Positions 46,505 through 54,700 of a stretch of 64,000 bases of DNA are shown here, piece by piece. The first letter of the stretch is position 1. Each line of letters begins with the position of its first letter. The notes under the pieces are model-generated. The model searched no databases. It was not told the DNA's origin and saw nothing but the letters and a program-made list of their open reading frames with translations. The DNA comes from Prevotellaceae bacterium (GTDB taxonomy: Bacteria; Bacteroidota; Bacteroidia; Bacteroidales; Bacteroidaceae), in the NCBI GenBank assembly GCA_029219385.1, contig JAQXTH010000055.1, positions 1 through 64,000 on the forward strand, given 5' to 3'. The translations under genes and the position numbers were made by a program.

Positions 46505-46544
46505 CATTCCTAAAAAATGTCATTTGTGTCACTTTTTAGGAATG
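46505..46544. repeat. dyad repeat A, distal copy
   Basis: 40 bp, 39 identical to the copy at 46429-46468 and in the same orientation, with the same perfect 12-bp inverted arms. It lies 4 bp upstream of the -33 element of the ATPase A promoter. Confidence 0.9.
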
Positions 46545-46720
46545 GAAGAGACAAGCAACATTACGTTAAAGACTGTAAAAGACACCCACGCACTGGTGCT
46601 TGTGTTCAAATCTGCCAATTCCAACAACGACAACGAAAATTTGATGAACTTGGAATGGTTCAGATTTTCAAATAAATAATAACCCAAACACATTTGAAGT
46701 AAGACAACGCCACACTCCCA

Positions 46721-46756
46721 CAGACAAAAACTGTGTAAATACACAAAAATTGTCTG
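46721..46756. repeat. dyad repeat B, distal copy
   Basis: 36 bp with nested symmetry about 46738/46739: outer arms CAGACAA/TTGTCTG and inner arms TGTGT/ACACA. 34 of 36 bases match the copy at 46877. It lies 30 bp upstream of the -7 box of ATPase gene B. The 176 bp between dyad A and this copy hold no supported gene. Confidence 0.88.
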
Positions 46757-46786
46757 TACAATACGCCCGTTTTATAATTAAAACAC

Positions 46787-46794
46787 TATCTTTG
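46787..46794 (+). promoter_or_regulatory. -7 promoter element of ATPase gene B
   Basis: TATCTTTG, an exact TAnnTTTG match. Transcription near 46801 would give a leader of about 115 nt containing the hairpin element at 46805-46875 and the proximal dyad B. No clean -33 TTTG is visible. Confidence 0.6.
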
Positions 46795-46804
46795 CATTAT
46801 AAAA

Positions 46805-46875
46805 GCGAAGATAGGCTGCTCTTCGGCAGAATAAATCGGCAAGCTGCTTTTCTGCACTCGGTTTGCGCCATCTTC
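46805..46875 (+). other. structured leader element upstream of ATPase gene B
   Basis: About 70 bp able to fold as a long imperfect hairpin: outer stem GAAGAT (46807-46812) with ATCTTC (46870-46875), inner stem GCAGAA (46826-46831) with TTCTGC (46850-46855). It begins right after the predicted transcription start. I recall similar sequences recurring in intergenic DNA of Bacteroidales, but this is memory and not verified. Confidence 0.5.
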
Positions 46876-46876
46876 A

Positions 46877-46912
46877 CAGACTAAAACTGTGTAAATACAC
46901 AAAAATTGTCTC
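46877..46912. repeat. dyad repeat B, proximal copy
   Basis: Second copy of the 36-bp dyad (two differences from 46721-46756), ending 3 bp before the ATG of ATPase gene B at 46916. Inner arms TGTGT/ACACA are intact; outer arms lose two pairs. Confidence 0.88.
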
Positions 46913-46915
46913 CTG

Positions 46916-48154
46916 ATGAAATTCAAAAGAACACATTACATTGAGAAATTGATAAATAGCAAACACAATCATTTAATAAAGATTGTTACAGGATTACGAC
47001 GTGTTGGCAAATCATATCTGCTATTCAACCTTTTTAAACAACATCTTTTAGACAATGGTGTTGACGCCGGTCATATCATTGAATTTCAACTTGACTCGTT
47101 TGCAGACCGAAAATATCGCAATGCAGAAACTTTGTTTGACAATGTCAGAAATCTAACAAGACAAGATTCGCAGATGTATTATGTGATTATTGACGAAGTT
47201 CAAATGTTGGAAAGCTTTGTTGATGTGCTTAATGGTTTCTTACATATTGAGAATCTTGATGTATATGTAACAGGAAGCAATGCAAAATTTCTTTCCTCAG
47301 ATATTGTTACCGAGTTCCGAGGACGTGGAGTTCAAATTCATCTTCAACCACTGTCGTTTAAGGAAATAAAAGAACTCTCAAACGAAGAAACCTCTCTTTT
47401 ATGGCAAGACTACATTTATTATGGAGGACTGCCGATGATTGTTATAGAGAAGGATAAAGCGCGAAAAGCAGAAATGCTCCAAGATTTACTCAGAGAGACA
47501 TATCTAAATGATATTATCAACCGAAATAAAGTAAAAAATGATGCCGAATTAGAAGAATTATTCTCTCTCTTGGCATCAAACATTGGCACATTAACCAACC
47601 CCAGCAAACTTGCAAACACATTCGTTAGTGAGAAAAAGGTAAAAATAAGTCACAACACAATTAAAACCTATATTGATTATTTTATAGACTCGTTCCTCAT
47701 CAACAAAGCTGTGCGCTATGATATTAAAGGAAAGAAATACATTGACACTCCTTATAAATATTATTTCACTGATCTTGGATTGCGCAATGCTCTTTTGAAT
47801 TTCCGACAGGTGGAACCCACTCACATAATGGAAAACATCATTTATAATCATCTAATTAGCAATGGTTATAAAGTAGATGTAGGCTGTGTCACGTCTTATA
47901 AGAAAAACGAAGAAGGAAAAACAATTAGAATAACACTCGAAGTTGATTTTATTTGCAACAAAGGTAGTGAAAGAGTATATTTACAATCAGCATATTCTTT
48001 ACCTAACGAAGAAAAGCAAAAGCAAGAACAGCGCTCACTAATCCTTACAGACGACTCTTTCACAAAAATTATCATCACAACAGATAACATTCCGACACAT
48101 ACCACACCAAATGGTATTATGATAATGAACGTCTTTGATTTTCTTCTGAATTAA
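46916..48154 (+). CDS. AAA ATPase with DUF4143 domain (COG1373-like), copy B
   Basis: 412 aa, with the same architecture as copy A and roughly half of the residues identical by eye: Walker A G-L-R-R-V-G-K-S at 26-33, Walker B V-I-I-D-E, sensor V-Y-V-T-G-S-N-A, and long shared blocks such as F-R-Q-V-E-x-T-H-I-M-E-N. The PD-(D/E)xK segment again lacks the usual E-x-K: V-D-F-I-C then Y-L-Q-S-A. The gene is clearly more AT-rich than the surrounding housekeeping genes, suggesting recent transfer. Function unknown; possibilities include a mobile-element or defence-related ATPase. Confidence 0.85.
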   Translation: MKFKRTHYIEKLINSKHNHLIKIVTGLRRVGKSYLLFNLFKQHLLDNGVDAGHIIEFQLDSFADRKYRNAETLFDNVRNLTRQDSQMYYVIIDEVQMLESFVDVLNGFLHIENLDVYVTGSNAKFLSSDIVTEFRGRGVQIHLQPLSFKEIKELSNEETSLLWQDYIYYGGLPMIVIEKDKARKAEMLQDLLRETYLNDIINRNKVKNDAELEELFSLLASNIGTLTNPSKLANTFVSEKKVKISHNTIKTYIDYFIDSFLINKAVRYDIKGKKYIDTPYKYYFTDLGLRNALLNFRQVEPTHIMENIIYNHLISNGYKVDVGCVTSYKKNEEGKTIRITLEVDFICNKGSERVYLQSAYSLPNEEKQKQEQRSLILTDDSFTKIIITTDNIPTHTTPNGIMIMNVFDFLLN

Positions 48155-48305
48155 ACCTAAATCACTCGTCTATCTCCTTTCTAAAAAAAGCGCACTTTAC
48201 ATATACAGACAACCATAATAGCAATAAGTCTATAAAAGTGTAAACAACAATAGTATTAACAAACAAAACTGTCAACCAAAATCAGTACACATCGCAAAAA
48301 AATTT

Positions 48306-48423
48306 GAGCGGACTTGGCGATTTATTTCCGGCCGAAGATACTAGTATCTTCGGCCGGAAATCTTAGTATCTTCGGGCGGAAATACTAGTATCTCCGGCCG
48401 AGAATAAATAATAAAGTCCGCTC
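48306..48423. repeat. 118-bp element: 22-bp tandem units and 36-bp perfect palindrome inside 10-bp inverted repeats
   Basis: Ends are GAGCGGACTT (48306-48315) and AAGTCCGCTC (48414-48423), perfect inverted repeats. Inside, the 18-bp unit GTATCTTCGGCCGGAAAT occurs at 48344, 48366 and 48388 with a strict 22-bp period (second copy one change, third copy three changes) and once inverted at 48324-48341. The inverted copy and the first direct copy form a perfect 36-bp palindrome at 48325-48360 centred on ACTAGT. Confidence 0.88.
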
Positions 48424-48542
48424 GCGTTAGAAAAACATCGCAAATTGTCAGATTTTTGTCAAAACGAGCCAATTTTCATCCTTCGAGAGGTGGCAGAGAA
48501 ACGAAACAAACATAATTTTTTATTATGCCTATCACATTGCAC

Positions 48543-48585
48543 AAAAAAAGCAGGCGATGCAGAATGACTTCTGCATCGCCTGCTT
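48543..48585 (-). terminator. terminator of the polyphosphate gene cluster
   Basis: Perfect 17-bp stem (48548-48564 with 48569-48585), 4-nt loop, followed on the minus strand by T7. It lies 22 bp past the stop of the beta-barrel gene. Confidence 0.9.
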
Positions 48586-48606
48586 CAGCAATAAGGAGAA
48601 ACAATA

Positions 48607-49455
48607 TTATTTCTTAGCCTTCCAAAATATATTCTTCAACTTTAATGTCACTTCCACCGCGTGGAGGTCTTCGTCGGCATCATCGTCGTGACCCTTGTTA
48701 TAGTGATAATATGCGCCAAGACGTATTTTCTTTGTGATTTTCCAATCAAGACCGCCCACATATCTAACCTCGTCGGTGTTGAACCCATCTCTGAGATTGT
48801 TTTCAAATTCTATAGAGAGAGAAGGCTCCAACGGACAATGGCGTATGTTGTAGGAAACCGCAAACTTTGAGCGGAGATATTCTTTCGACTTGCTTTCCTT
48901 CACGTCTCTCACCGTTTGAGGATAGCCCGATTGGGGAACATCGAGATAGCCGGTGAAATTGCCCTGGGGGTCGTATTGTTCCAAGCGTTTGAAGCGATAC
49001 TTGTCTTTAGTGACAGTAGCCGAGTTATAGCCCGTGAGTTGATAGCGTTCACGAAGCGACAAGGAGAAACGTCCGAGGTCTATTCCTGTTTTCAGGTCAA
49101 AGTTGAAACGGTTGCGACTGCGCCAAAAAGCATGGGTGAGGTTGTAGCCCTCCCATGTCACACCGTCGGACTTATAGTTTTCTTTGCGCTCCGAACCCGA
49201 ATAACCATACATATAGGTATAGGAAGAAGCCACCTTGAGGTAACGACAAAGCGAATATTCCAAACCGGCTGACACACTCCAGCGATCAACATTGCGCATA
49301 TTGTTGGCAGAGCGGAAACCAAAATCGAGGTTTGCATCAAGACCCTTAACACCGAGATTTTGTTCCAAGCCGACATTTGCCCAACCGCCAAAATCGTCGG
49401 CCTTTGCGCCCAACATCACCAATGAGAGCGCAACCACAAGACATATCTTTTTCAT
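48607..49455 (-). CDS. DUF2490-like outer-membrane beta-barrel protein
   Basis: Predicted outer-membrane or periplasmic barrel of 282 aa with a cleavable signal (M-K-K-I-C-L-V-V-A-L-S-L-V-M-L-G-A-K-A). Alternating strands with aromatic ends run throughout (F-G-G-W-A-N-V-G-L-E, R-W-S-V-S-A-G-L-E-Y, R-L-G-A-Y-Y-H-Y-N). The pattern fits DUF2490, a family whose function is unknown. A Met at 49464 is an alternative start. It is the last gene of a three-gene operon with a DUF4956 membrane protein and a VTC-type polyphosphate polymerase, which suggests an envelope role linked to polyphosphate or another polyanion. Confidence 0.7.
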   Translation of the reverse strand: MKKICLVVALSLVMLGAKADDFGGWANVGLEQNLGVKGLDANLDFGFRSANNMRNVDRWSVSAGLEYSLCRYLKVASSYTYMYGYSGSERKENYKSDGVTWEGYNLTHAFWRSRNRFNFDLKTGIDLGRFSLSLRERYQLTGYNSATVTKDKYRFKRLEQYDPQGNFTGYLDVPQSGYPQTVRDVKESKSKEYLRSKFAVSYNIRHCPLEPSLSIEFENNLRDGFNTDEVRYVGGLDWKITKKIRLGAYYHYNKGHDDDADEDLHAVEVTLKLKNIFWKAKK

Positions 49456-49511
49456 TGTCGACATAGTTTTTAATATATTATTATAAATAAGGTAGGAAAA
49501 CTGTTGCTTTC

Positions 49512-50198
49512 TCAAGAATATTCCTTAGGCATACGGGTGATGGTGTCGGTGCTGTTGTTGGCTGCGGGACCCTTATAGAACACCTTGATGAGCGCACTGT
49601 CTTTGAGGAAATCCACCGAGCCAATCTCAACGTTGATTACCGTCACTCCGAGGCGTTTCTCAAGGTCGGCAATCATCTCTTCGCGCTTGTCGGGGGTGAT
49701 GAGGGCAATGTTGTCGTATTTCACATACTTGCACGATATATGGCGGGCCAACAGATTGCTCTCTGCCAACGCCACGGCAACCACAAAGATAAGGTTGGCA
49801 GTACCCAATTCGGCAAGACTCAGTTTTTGGGCCATGCCATTGACCACCGACAGAGCCACAAGGAAAAACAGATAGGTCATTTCGCGTATGGGCACCGACT
49901 CTGTGCGATAGCGAATGATGCCAAACACGGCAAACAGACCCAACGCCGCTCCAATCTTCATCTTCGACCCATCCATGAGATAGATGAGCATAAATATGCT
50001 GACCGCAAAGAGCAGAAAGGTGAAATAGTAGTCGTGGCGTTTGCTCTTGGGATAATAGAAGAAATGAACTACCACCCAAACCATCAGAATGTTGAGTGTG
50101 AACCTGCAAAGCATTTCAATGAGCCCGGGGCCGTCTATCCATTCAATGCTTAACATCAGATTTGCTGCAAGTTGCAGAGTGTTGACAAGTGATAACAT
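49512..50198 (-). CDS. DUF4956 integral membrane protein
   Basis: 228 aa with three to four helices in the first 125 residues, then a soluble C-terminal domain (about 130-228) with an alpha/beta pattern ending in V-K-Y-D-N-I-A-L-I-T-P and E-K-R-L-G-V-T-V-I-N-V-E-I-G. The central G-A-A-L-G-L-F-A-V-F-G-I-I-R-Y-R-T-E is the hallmark of DUF4956. The family is commonly next to VTC-domain polymerases, as here (43-bp gap), so it may be a membrane partner or channel for the polymer; this is inferred from neighbourhood. Confidence 0.83.
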   Translation of the reverse strand: MLSLVNTLQLAANLMLSIEWIDGPGLIEMLCRFTLNILMVWVVVHFFYYPKSKRHDYYFTFLLFAVSIFMLIYLMDGSKMKIGAALGLFAVFGIIRYRTESVPIREMTYLFFLVALSVVNGMAQKLSLAELGTANLIFVVAVALAESNLLARHISCKYVKYDNIALITPDKREEMIADLEKRLGVTVINVEIGSVDFLKDSALIKVFYKGPAANNSTDTITRMPKEYS

Positions 50199-50241
50199 GA
50201 TTCAAAGTGTTGTGTGTGTTTATATTATTTCTGTTGTAATT

Positions 50242-51048
50242 CTATCGCGCCGAGGGCGCAGTTGTTTCAAGTTGCATGGGCTTTCGGTTGTTTACCTTGA
50301 TAATTTCTCTCATCTTCTCTTTCAGGAGATTGGCCTTGAGATGAGGGTTGGTCATGTAGGAGCCTATCACATATTTGCTATATCCGTGGGGTTTGATGCG
50401 AAGTTTGAGCAAAATGTCTTTGATTGGTGAGAAGACTCTGCCGTCGCGTTTCAGTTCGATGATGACCAATTGGTCTGAGTTGGAATTATTGTGTGTGTCG
50501 AAATTGATATAGTCTATATCGAAATCTATGGTGAGCCTTTCGGTCTTGCCTTTGTTTACAAGAGTTATGCGCTTGAAGTAGTTTTGCAGACAGGGGTGAA
50601 AATCGTTGAGGCTCTGCTTCACCTGTTTTGTGACAAACTCATCGCCTCCCGACTCATACACCTCGCTTTGAGATGCCACCTCGGTGCGTTTCTTTTTTGT
50701 CTTGCCGTGGTTGTCTTTTTTCTTGACTTCGAGAAAGGTCAGTCCGTCGGAGTCTTCGTATGTTCTCACTCTCACCTTGGTGCGCGGTCGTCGGCCGGCC
50801 TGGTGCATACGAAAGAACTTATAGTCGTCGGTGTCCCAATATGTGGTGCGATATCGGGCTATGCGTTTGTGTTGAATTTCCTGCACGTAATAGTCGTCTT
50901 TGGCAAGGCTGAGCACCTGGAGGAGCAAAGCCTTGTTGGCAAGAAACTTTGTGTCGGTTCGTTTCATCAGCCTTATGCCCGACATTTCATCGAGCGTGAT
51001 GGGCGGCATTTCTTGCAGGAGAGCATATATTTGCTGATCTATTGTCAA
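50242..51048 (-). CDS. VTC-domain polyphosphate polymerase
   Basis: Cytosolic enzyme of the VTC/CYTH-like tunnel fold, expected to make polyphosphate from ATP. It has 268 aa. Tunnel-lining basic and acidic residues appear in order: R-L-M-K-R-T-D-T-K-F, R-Y-R-T-T-Y-W-D-T-D, R-T-K-V-R-V-R-T-Y, F-L-E-V-K-K-K, then R-L-T-I-D-F-D and V-I-I-E-L-K at the end. The start is a TTG (51046-51048); an ATG at 51009 would still keep the R-T-D-T-K-F core. It is the first gene of the operon, with a TAnnTTTG box at 51090-51097. Confidence 0.84.
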   Translation of the reverse strand: MTIDQQIYALLQEMPPITLDEMSGIRLMKRTDTKFLANKALLLQVLSLAKDDYYVQEIQHKRIARYRTTYWDTDDYKFFRMHQAGRRPRTKVRVRTYEDSDGLTFLEVKKKDNHGKTKKKRTEVASQSEVYESGGDEFVTKQVKQSLNDFHPCLQNYFKRITLVNKGKTERLTIDFDIDYINFDTHNNSNSDQLVIIELKRDGRVFSPIKDILLKLRIKPHGYSKYVIGSYMTNPHLKANLLKEKMREIIKVNNRKPMQLETTAPSAR

Positions 51049-51089
51049 GTCGGAAAGGGTTGTTTGTGGAGTTTAACAATTATTTAACG

Positions 51090-51097
51090 CAAAAATA
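51090..51097 (-). promoter_or_regulatory. -7 promoter element of the polyphosphate cluster
   Basis: Minus strand TATTTTTG, TAnnTTTG match, about 41 bp upstream of the TTG start of the VTC gene. Confidence 0.5.
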
Positions 51098-51148
51098 ATA
51101 AAAAAAATGTATTCCACCCTTTTTTAGGTACTAAATTCGCCCTATAAC

Positions 51149-51201
51149 AATAGAAACGAAATCTTTTCCACCTCAATGGTGAAAAAGATTTCGTTTCTAT
51201 T
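51149..51201. terminator. 24-bp hairpin downstream of rplS
   Basis: Arms 51149-51172 and 51178-51201 pair at 23 of 24 positions (single C-A mismatch) around a 5-nt loop. It follows the rplS stop by 41 bp on the minus strand. There is no clean T run, so termination is likely but not certain. Confidence 0.6.
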
Positions 51202-51241
51202 ACTTTGCGACCTCACAACGAAGTCACGACCGACGGGCAGA

Positions 51242-51613
51242 TCAATCTTCGCTCTTGGTCGGCACATATCGTTTTTCCTTGATACGTGCTTTCTTGCCGG
51301 TGAGATTACGCAGATAATAAAGTTTTGCACGGCGCACCTTGCCGACCTTGTTTACAGTGATGCTGTCGATTGCCGGAGAGTTGATAGGGAAAATACGCTC
51401 TACGCCCACAGTGCCACTCATTTTGCGCACGGTGAAACGCTTTTGGTTTTCGTGACCGCTGATTTTGATTACCACGCCACGGAAAAGCTGAATTCTCTCT
51501 TTGTTACCCTCAACGATTTTGTAGGCAACGGTGATGGTATCGCCGGCCTTAAACTTGGGAGTTTCAACACTTGTGTTGAATGCCTGTTCGGCTACTTTGA
51601 TTAAATCTTCCAT
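51242..51613 (-). CDS. rplS: 50S ribosomal protein L19
   Basis: Large-subunit protein at the 30S-50S interface. The 123 aa carry [22 protein letters not shown] and the conserved [13 protein letters not shown]-terminal extension ([12 protein letters not shown]) is usual in Bacteroidota. It is monocistronic with its own promoter and an 84-nt leader. The rimM-trmD genes often found next to rplS are absent. Confidence 0.97.
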   Translation of the reverse strand: MEDLIKVAEQAFNTSVETPKFKAGDTITVAYKIVEGNKERIQLFRGVVIKISGHENQKRFTVRKMSGTVGVERIFPINSPAIDSITVNKVGKVRRAKLYYLRNLTGKKARIKEKRYVPTKSED

Positions 51614-51702
51614 TGTTTTATGAAGGATAGATGGTTAATTTATATTCCGCGCAACATAACAGGCTACTCTTCTTCCTGCCAGCGATTACGCGAAAAGCGG
51701 TG

Positions 51703-51733
51703 CAAAGGAACAACTTTTTTTTCAAACAACCAA
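51703..51733 (-). promoter_or_regulatory. promoter of rplS
   Basis: Minus strand: TTG at 51731-51733, 20-bp spacer, TTCCTTTG at 51703-51710 (one off TAnnTTTG). The leader from about 51697 to 51614 is long enough for autogenous control, but no known L19 leader was recognised. Confidence 0.6.
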
Positions 51734-51740
51734 GTTTTAG

Positions 51741-51760
51741 GGCAGGTTTTTAACCCTGCC
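51741..51760 (-). terminator. weak hairpin after dnaE
   Basis: 6-bp perfect stem GGCAGG/CCTGCC (51741-51746, 51755-51760) 15 bp past the dnaE stop, without a good T run. It ends just before the rplS -33 element. Confidence 0.4.
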
Positions 51761-51774
51761 TGCTCATTATAAAC

Positions 51775-54700
51775 TCATTCTGCCAGTGTCACTTGCACTC
51801 CCTCATAGCCTTCGAGAGCCTCCACAAAGTCGAGTGTGGGTTTTATGGTCTGTCGGGTTGTGAGATAGAGAGGTGTTTTCGTTTTGGTGTGAATCACGGT
51901 GAACATCAGTTTTGAATCACCCGGATTGTTGTTTACATACTTGGTGAGATAGTCGTTGAACACAGGACAAATCACTTCGTCGAGCAGTCTCACTTGGACT
52001 TTGCCGAGCAACTCCTTGTTGACATCTGCCAGATAGCGCACCGACTCAAGCCTAATGTCAACACGCGAGGGGTTCCATCGGGGTGTTTCGAGCGTTATCT
52101 TGATATGGAGCGCACTGCCCACCACAAACATATTTCTGAAATCACTCCAACGGTCGAAAATCACCAATTCGCCCTCGCCGTCGAAGTCTTCGAGTTTCAC
52201 CTTGCCAAACATGGTGTTGCGCTTGGTGTAGCGTTCGGTCACCGAGGTGACAATGCCGCCAAAAGTCCACTGACTGCCACGCTTAAAGAGGTCGGCCACG
52301 CTGTCGCTGTTGATGTCGGAGCAACGAGCCGTTACGCAGCGTTTGAGCACGAGTTTGTATTCATCCAAGGGGTGGGCAGAGAGATATATGCCTATGAGGC
52401 TACGCTCTTTGTCGAGAATTTCGAGGTCGGTGCCGGTGCCGAAGAAAGGAGGTATCTCGGGCTTGTTGATGGCCGCTGCCTCATCGTCGCCAAAGAGAGA
52501 ACCCATGCTCTGCATCTTATCGTTCTGAACAGTGTTACCATATTTAATAAGCATATCAATAAATGGGTCACACTTGGGATAGGCTATGCCATATTGCTCG
52601 CGTCGCAGTCCGAAACTGTCAAACGCCCCACTATATATCAGCGACTCAAAACAACGTCGGTTTACACAAGAATAGTTCATGCGCTCGGCAAAGTCGAACA
52701 CATCTTTATACGGCCCGTTTTTCTCGCGCTCCTCGATAATGGAATTAGCGGCAATCTCGCCCATACCTTTCACGGCGGCAAGTCCGAAACGAATTTCCCC
52801 TTTCTTGTTGACGCCAAACTCGGCATAACTTTCATTTACGTCTGGACCGAGCGTGGTGATGCCCATTATCTTACACTCGTCCATGAGTTTGGTTATTTCC
52901 TTTATATCGTCTTTGCGTCGGGTCATGATGGCCGCCATGAACTCGGCGGGATAGTGGGCCTTGAGATAGGCGGTTTGATATGCCACCCAGGAGTAGCACG
53001 CCGCGTGGGACTTATTGAAGGCATAGGAGGCAAATTTCTCCCAGTCGCCCCAAATCTTTTCGAGCACGGCGGGGTCGTGGCCGTTTTTCTTTCCGCCCTC
53101 GATAAACTTGGGCTTCATGGCGTCGACTATATCTTTCTTTTTCTTACCCATTGCCTTGCGCAGCGCGTCGCTCTCGCCACGGGTGAAATCGGCGAGCAGG
53201 CGGCTGAGCAACATGACCTGCTCCTGATAGACCGTGATGCCATAGGTGTCTTTGAGATATTTCTCCATCACGGGAATGTCATAGACAATTGGCTCGCGCC
53301 CGTTTTTTCGGGCTATAAACGAGGGAATGTAGTCCATGGGGCCGGGGCGGTAGAGGGCGTTCATGGCTATGAGGTCTTCAAAGACCGTGGGGTGGAGTTC
53401 GCGCAGATATTTCTGCATTCCCGCCGACTCAAACTGAAACGTTCCTATTGTGCGGCCGTTTTGATAGAGTTGATAGGTCAGTTCGTCGTCGATGGGAATA
53501 TTGTCCAGGTCTATGTCTATGCCCCTCGTGCGCTTCACGATTTTCACAGCCTCTTTCTGCTCCGACAAGGTTTTGAGGCCAAGGAAGTCCATTTTTATCA
53601 GTCCCGTAGACTCTATCACATGACCGTCGTATTGGGTGACGGCAGTCTTCACGCCGGGAAAGTCGGGGTCGTCGGCGGTAGAGACAGGCACATGGTCGGA
53701 AATGGGGTCGCGGCAAATGATAAAGCCACAGGCATGAATGCCGGTGCCCCTGACGGTTCCCTCAAGTTTACGCGCATATTTAATGGTGTTTGACATGCGT
53801 GGGTCGTCGCTCTGCTCGGCATCCTGCAGTTCGCGTGTGCAAAGAATGGCGTTGGGAAGATTCATCTTCAAGTCTTTCCCATTGAGGCTCAAGCGATCGG
53901 GGATAGCCTTGCACAGGGCGTTGGTCACGTCGAGCGGCAGTTTCTCTACGCGCGCCACATCTTTAAGAGAGTTTTTGGTGGCCATGGTGCCATAAGTAAT
54001 AATGTGGGCGCAATTTTCGTGGCCATATTTGTCCATCACCCATTTGAGCACCTTGCCACGCCCATCGTCGTCGAAGTCGGTGTCAATATCGGGCAAGGAA
54101 ATACGGTCGGGATTGAGGAAACGCTCAAACAGCAGGTCGTATTTCAGAGGGTCGATCTTGGTGATGCCCAAGCAATAGGCTACCACGCTGCCCGCTGCCG
54201 AACCACGCCCGGGCCCCACCCACACACCGAGCTCGCGGCGTGCCGAATTGATAAAGTCCTGCACGATGAGGAAGTAGCCGGGAAAACCCATGGTCTTCAT
54301 TATGTGGAGTTCAAAGCGTATGCGGTCGTCGACCTCCTGAGAGAGAGGATTGCCATATATGCGGTGTGCGCCCTCGTAGGCAAGTTTAGCAAGGTAGTCG
54401 GCTTCAAACTTAATGCGATAGAGTTTGTCATAGCCTCCGAGTTTCTTTATCTTTGCTTCGCCCTCTTCGGGAGGCAAGGGATTTTGTCCGTTTTCGTCGG
54501 AGGTGAACTCCCGATAGAGGTCTTGGGTAGAAAACTTCTCGCGCCACTGTTGCTCTGTGCCAAAGTCTTCGGGTATGGGGAAGAAGGGCATGATGGGGTT
54601 TGAGTCTATGTCGTAGGTCTCTACCTTGTCGAGAATTTCACAAGTGTTGGCAAGAGCCTCGGGCAGGTCGGCAAAGATCTCATTCATCTCGGCGCGTGTC

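Larger units (their letters stand above)
48155..48606. other. gene-free stretch with an iteron-like repeat set and a terminator
   Basis: This 452-bp stretch has no supported gene. 48155-48305 is AT-rich and featureless to me. 48306-48423 is the 22-bp repeat set described separately. 48424-48540 shows nothing. 48543-48585 is the terminator of the minus-strand operon. No transposase or integrase is present. Confidence 0.7.

Noticed and set aside
46542-46679. 45-codon plus-strand frame starting at the edge of dyad A
   Set aside because: Possible small gene, but no promoter on that strand, no recognisable sequence, and its ATG is part of the repeat; evidence too weak.
48306-48423. Plasmid-type replication origin (iterons)
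   Set aside because: The 22-bp period fits iterons, but there is no replication initiator gene or DnaA box cluster and the context is chromosomal.
51994-53793. 599-codon open frame on the plus strand opposite dnaE
   Set aside because: It lies entirely inside dnaE in antisense, and its open frame follows from the codon bias of the sense gene; no promoter or recognisable domain.
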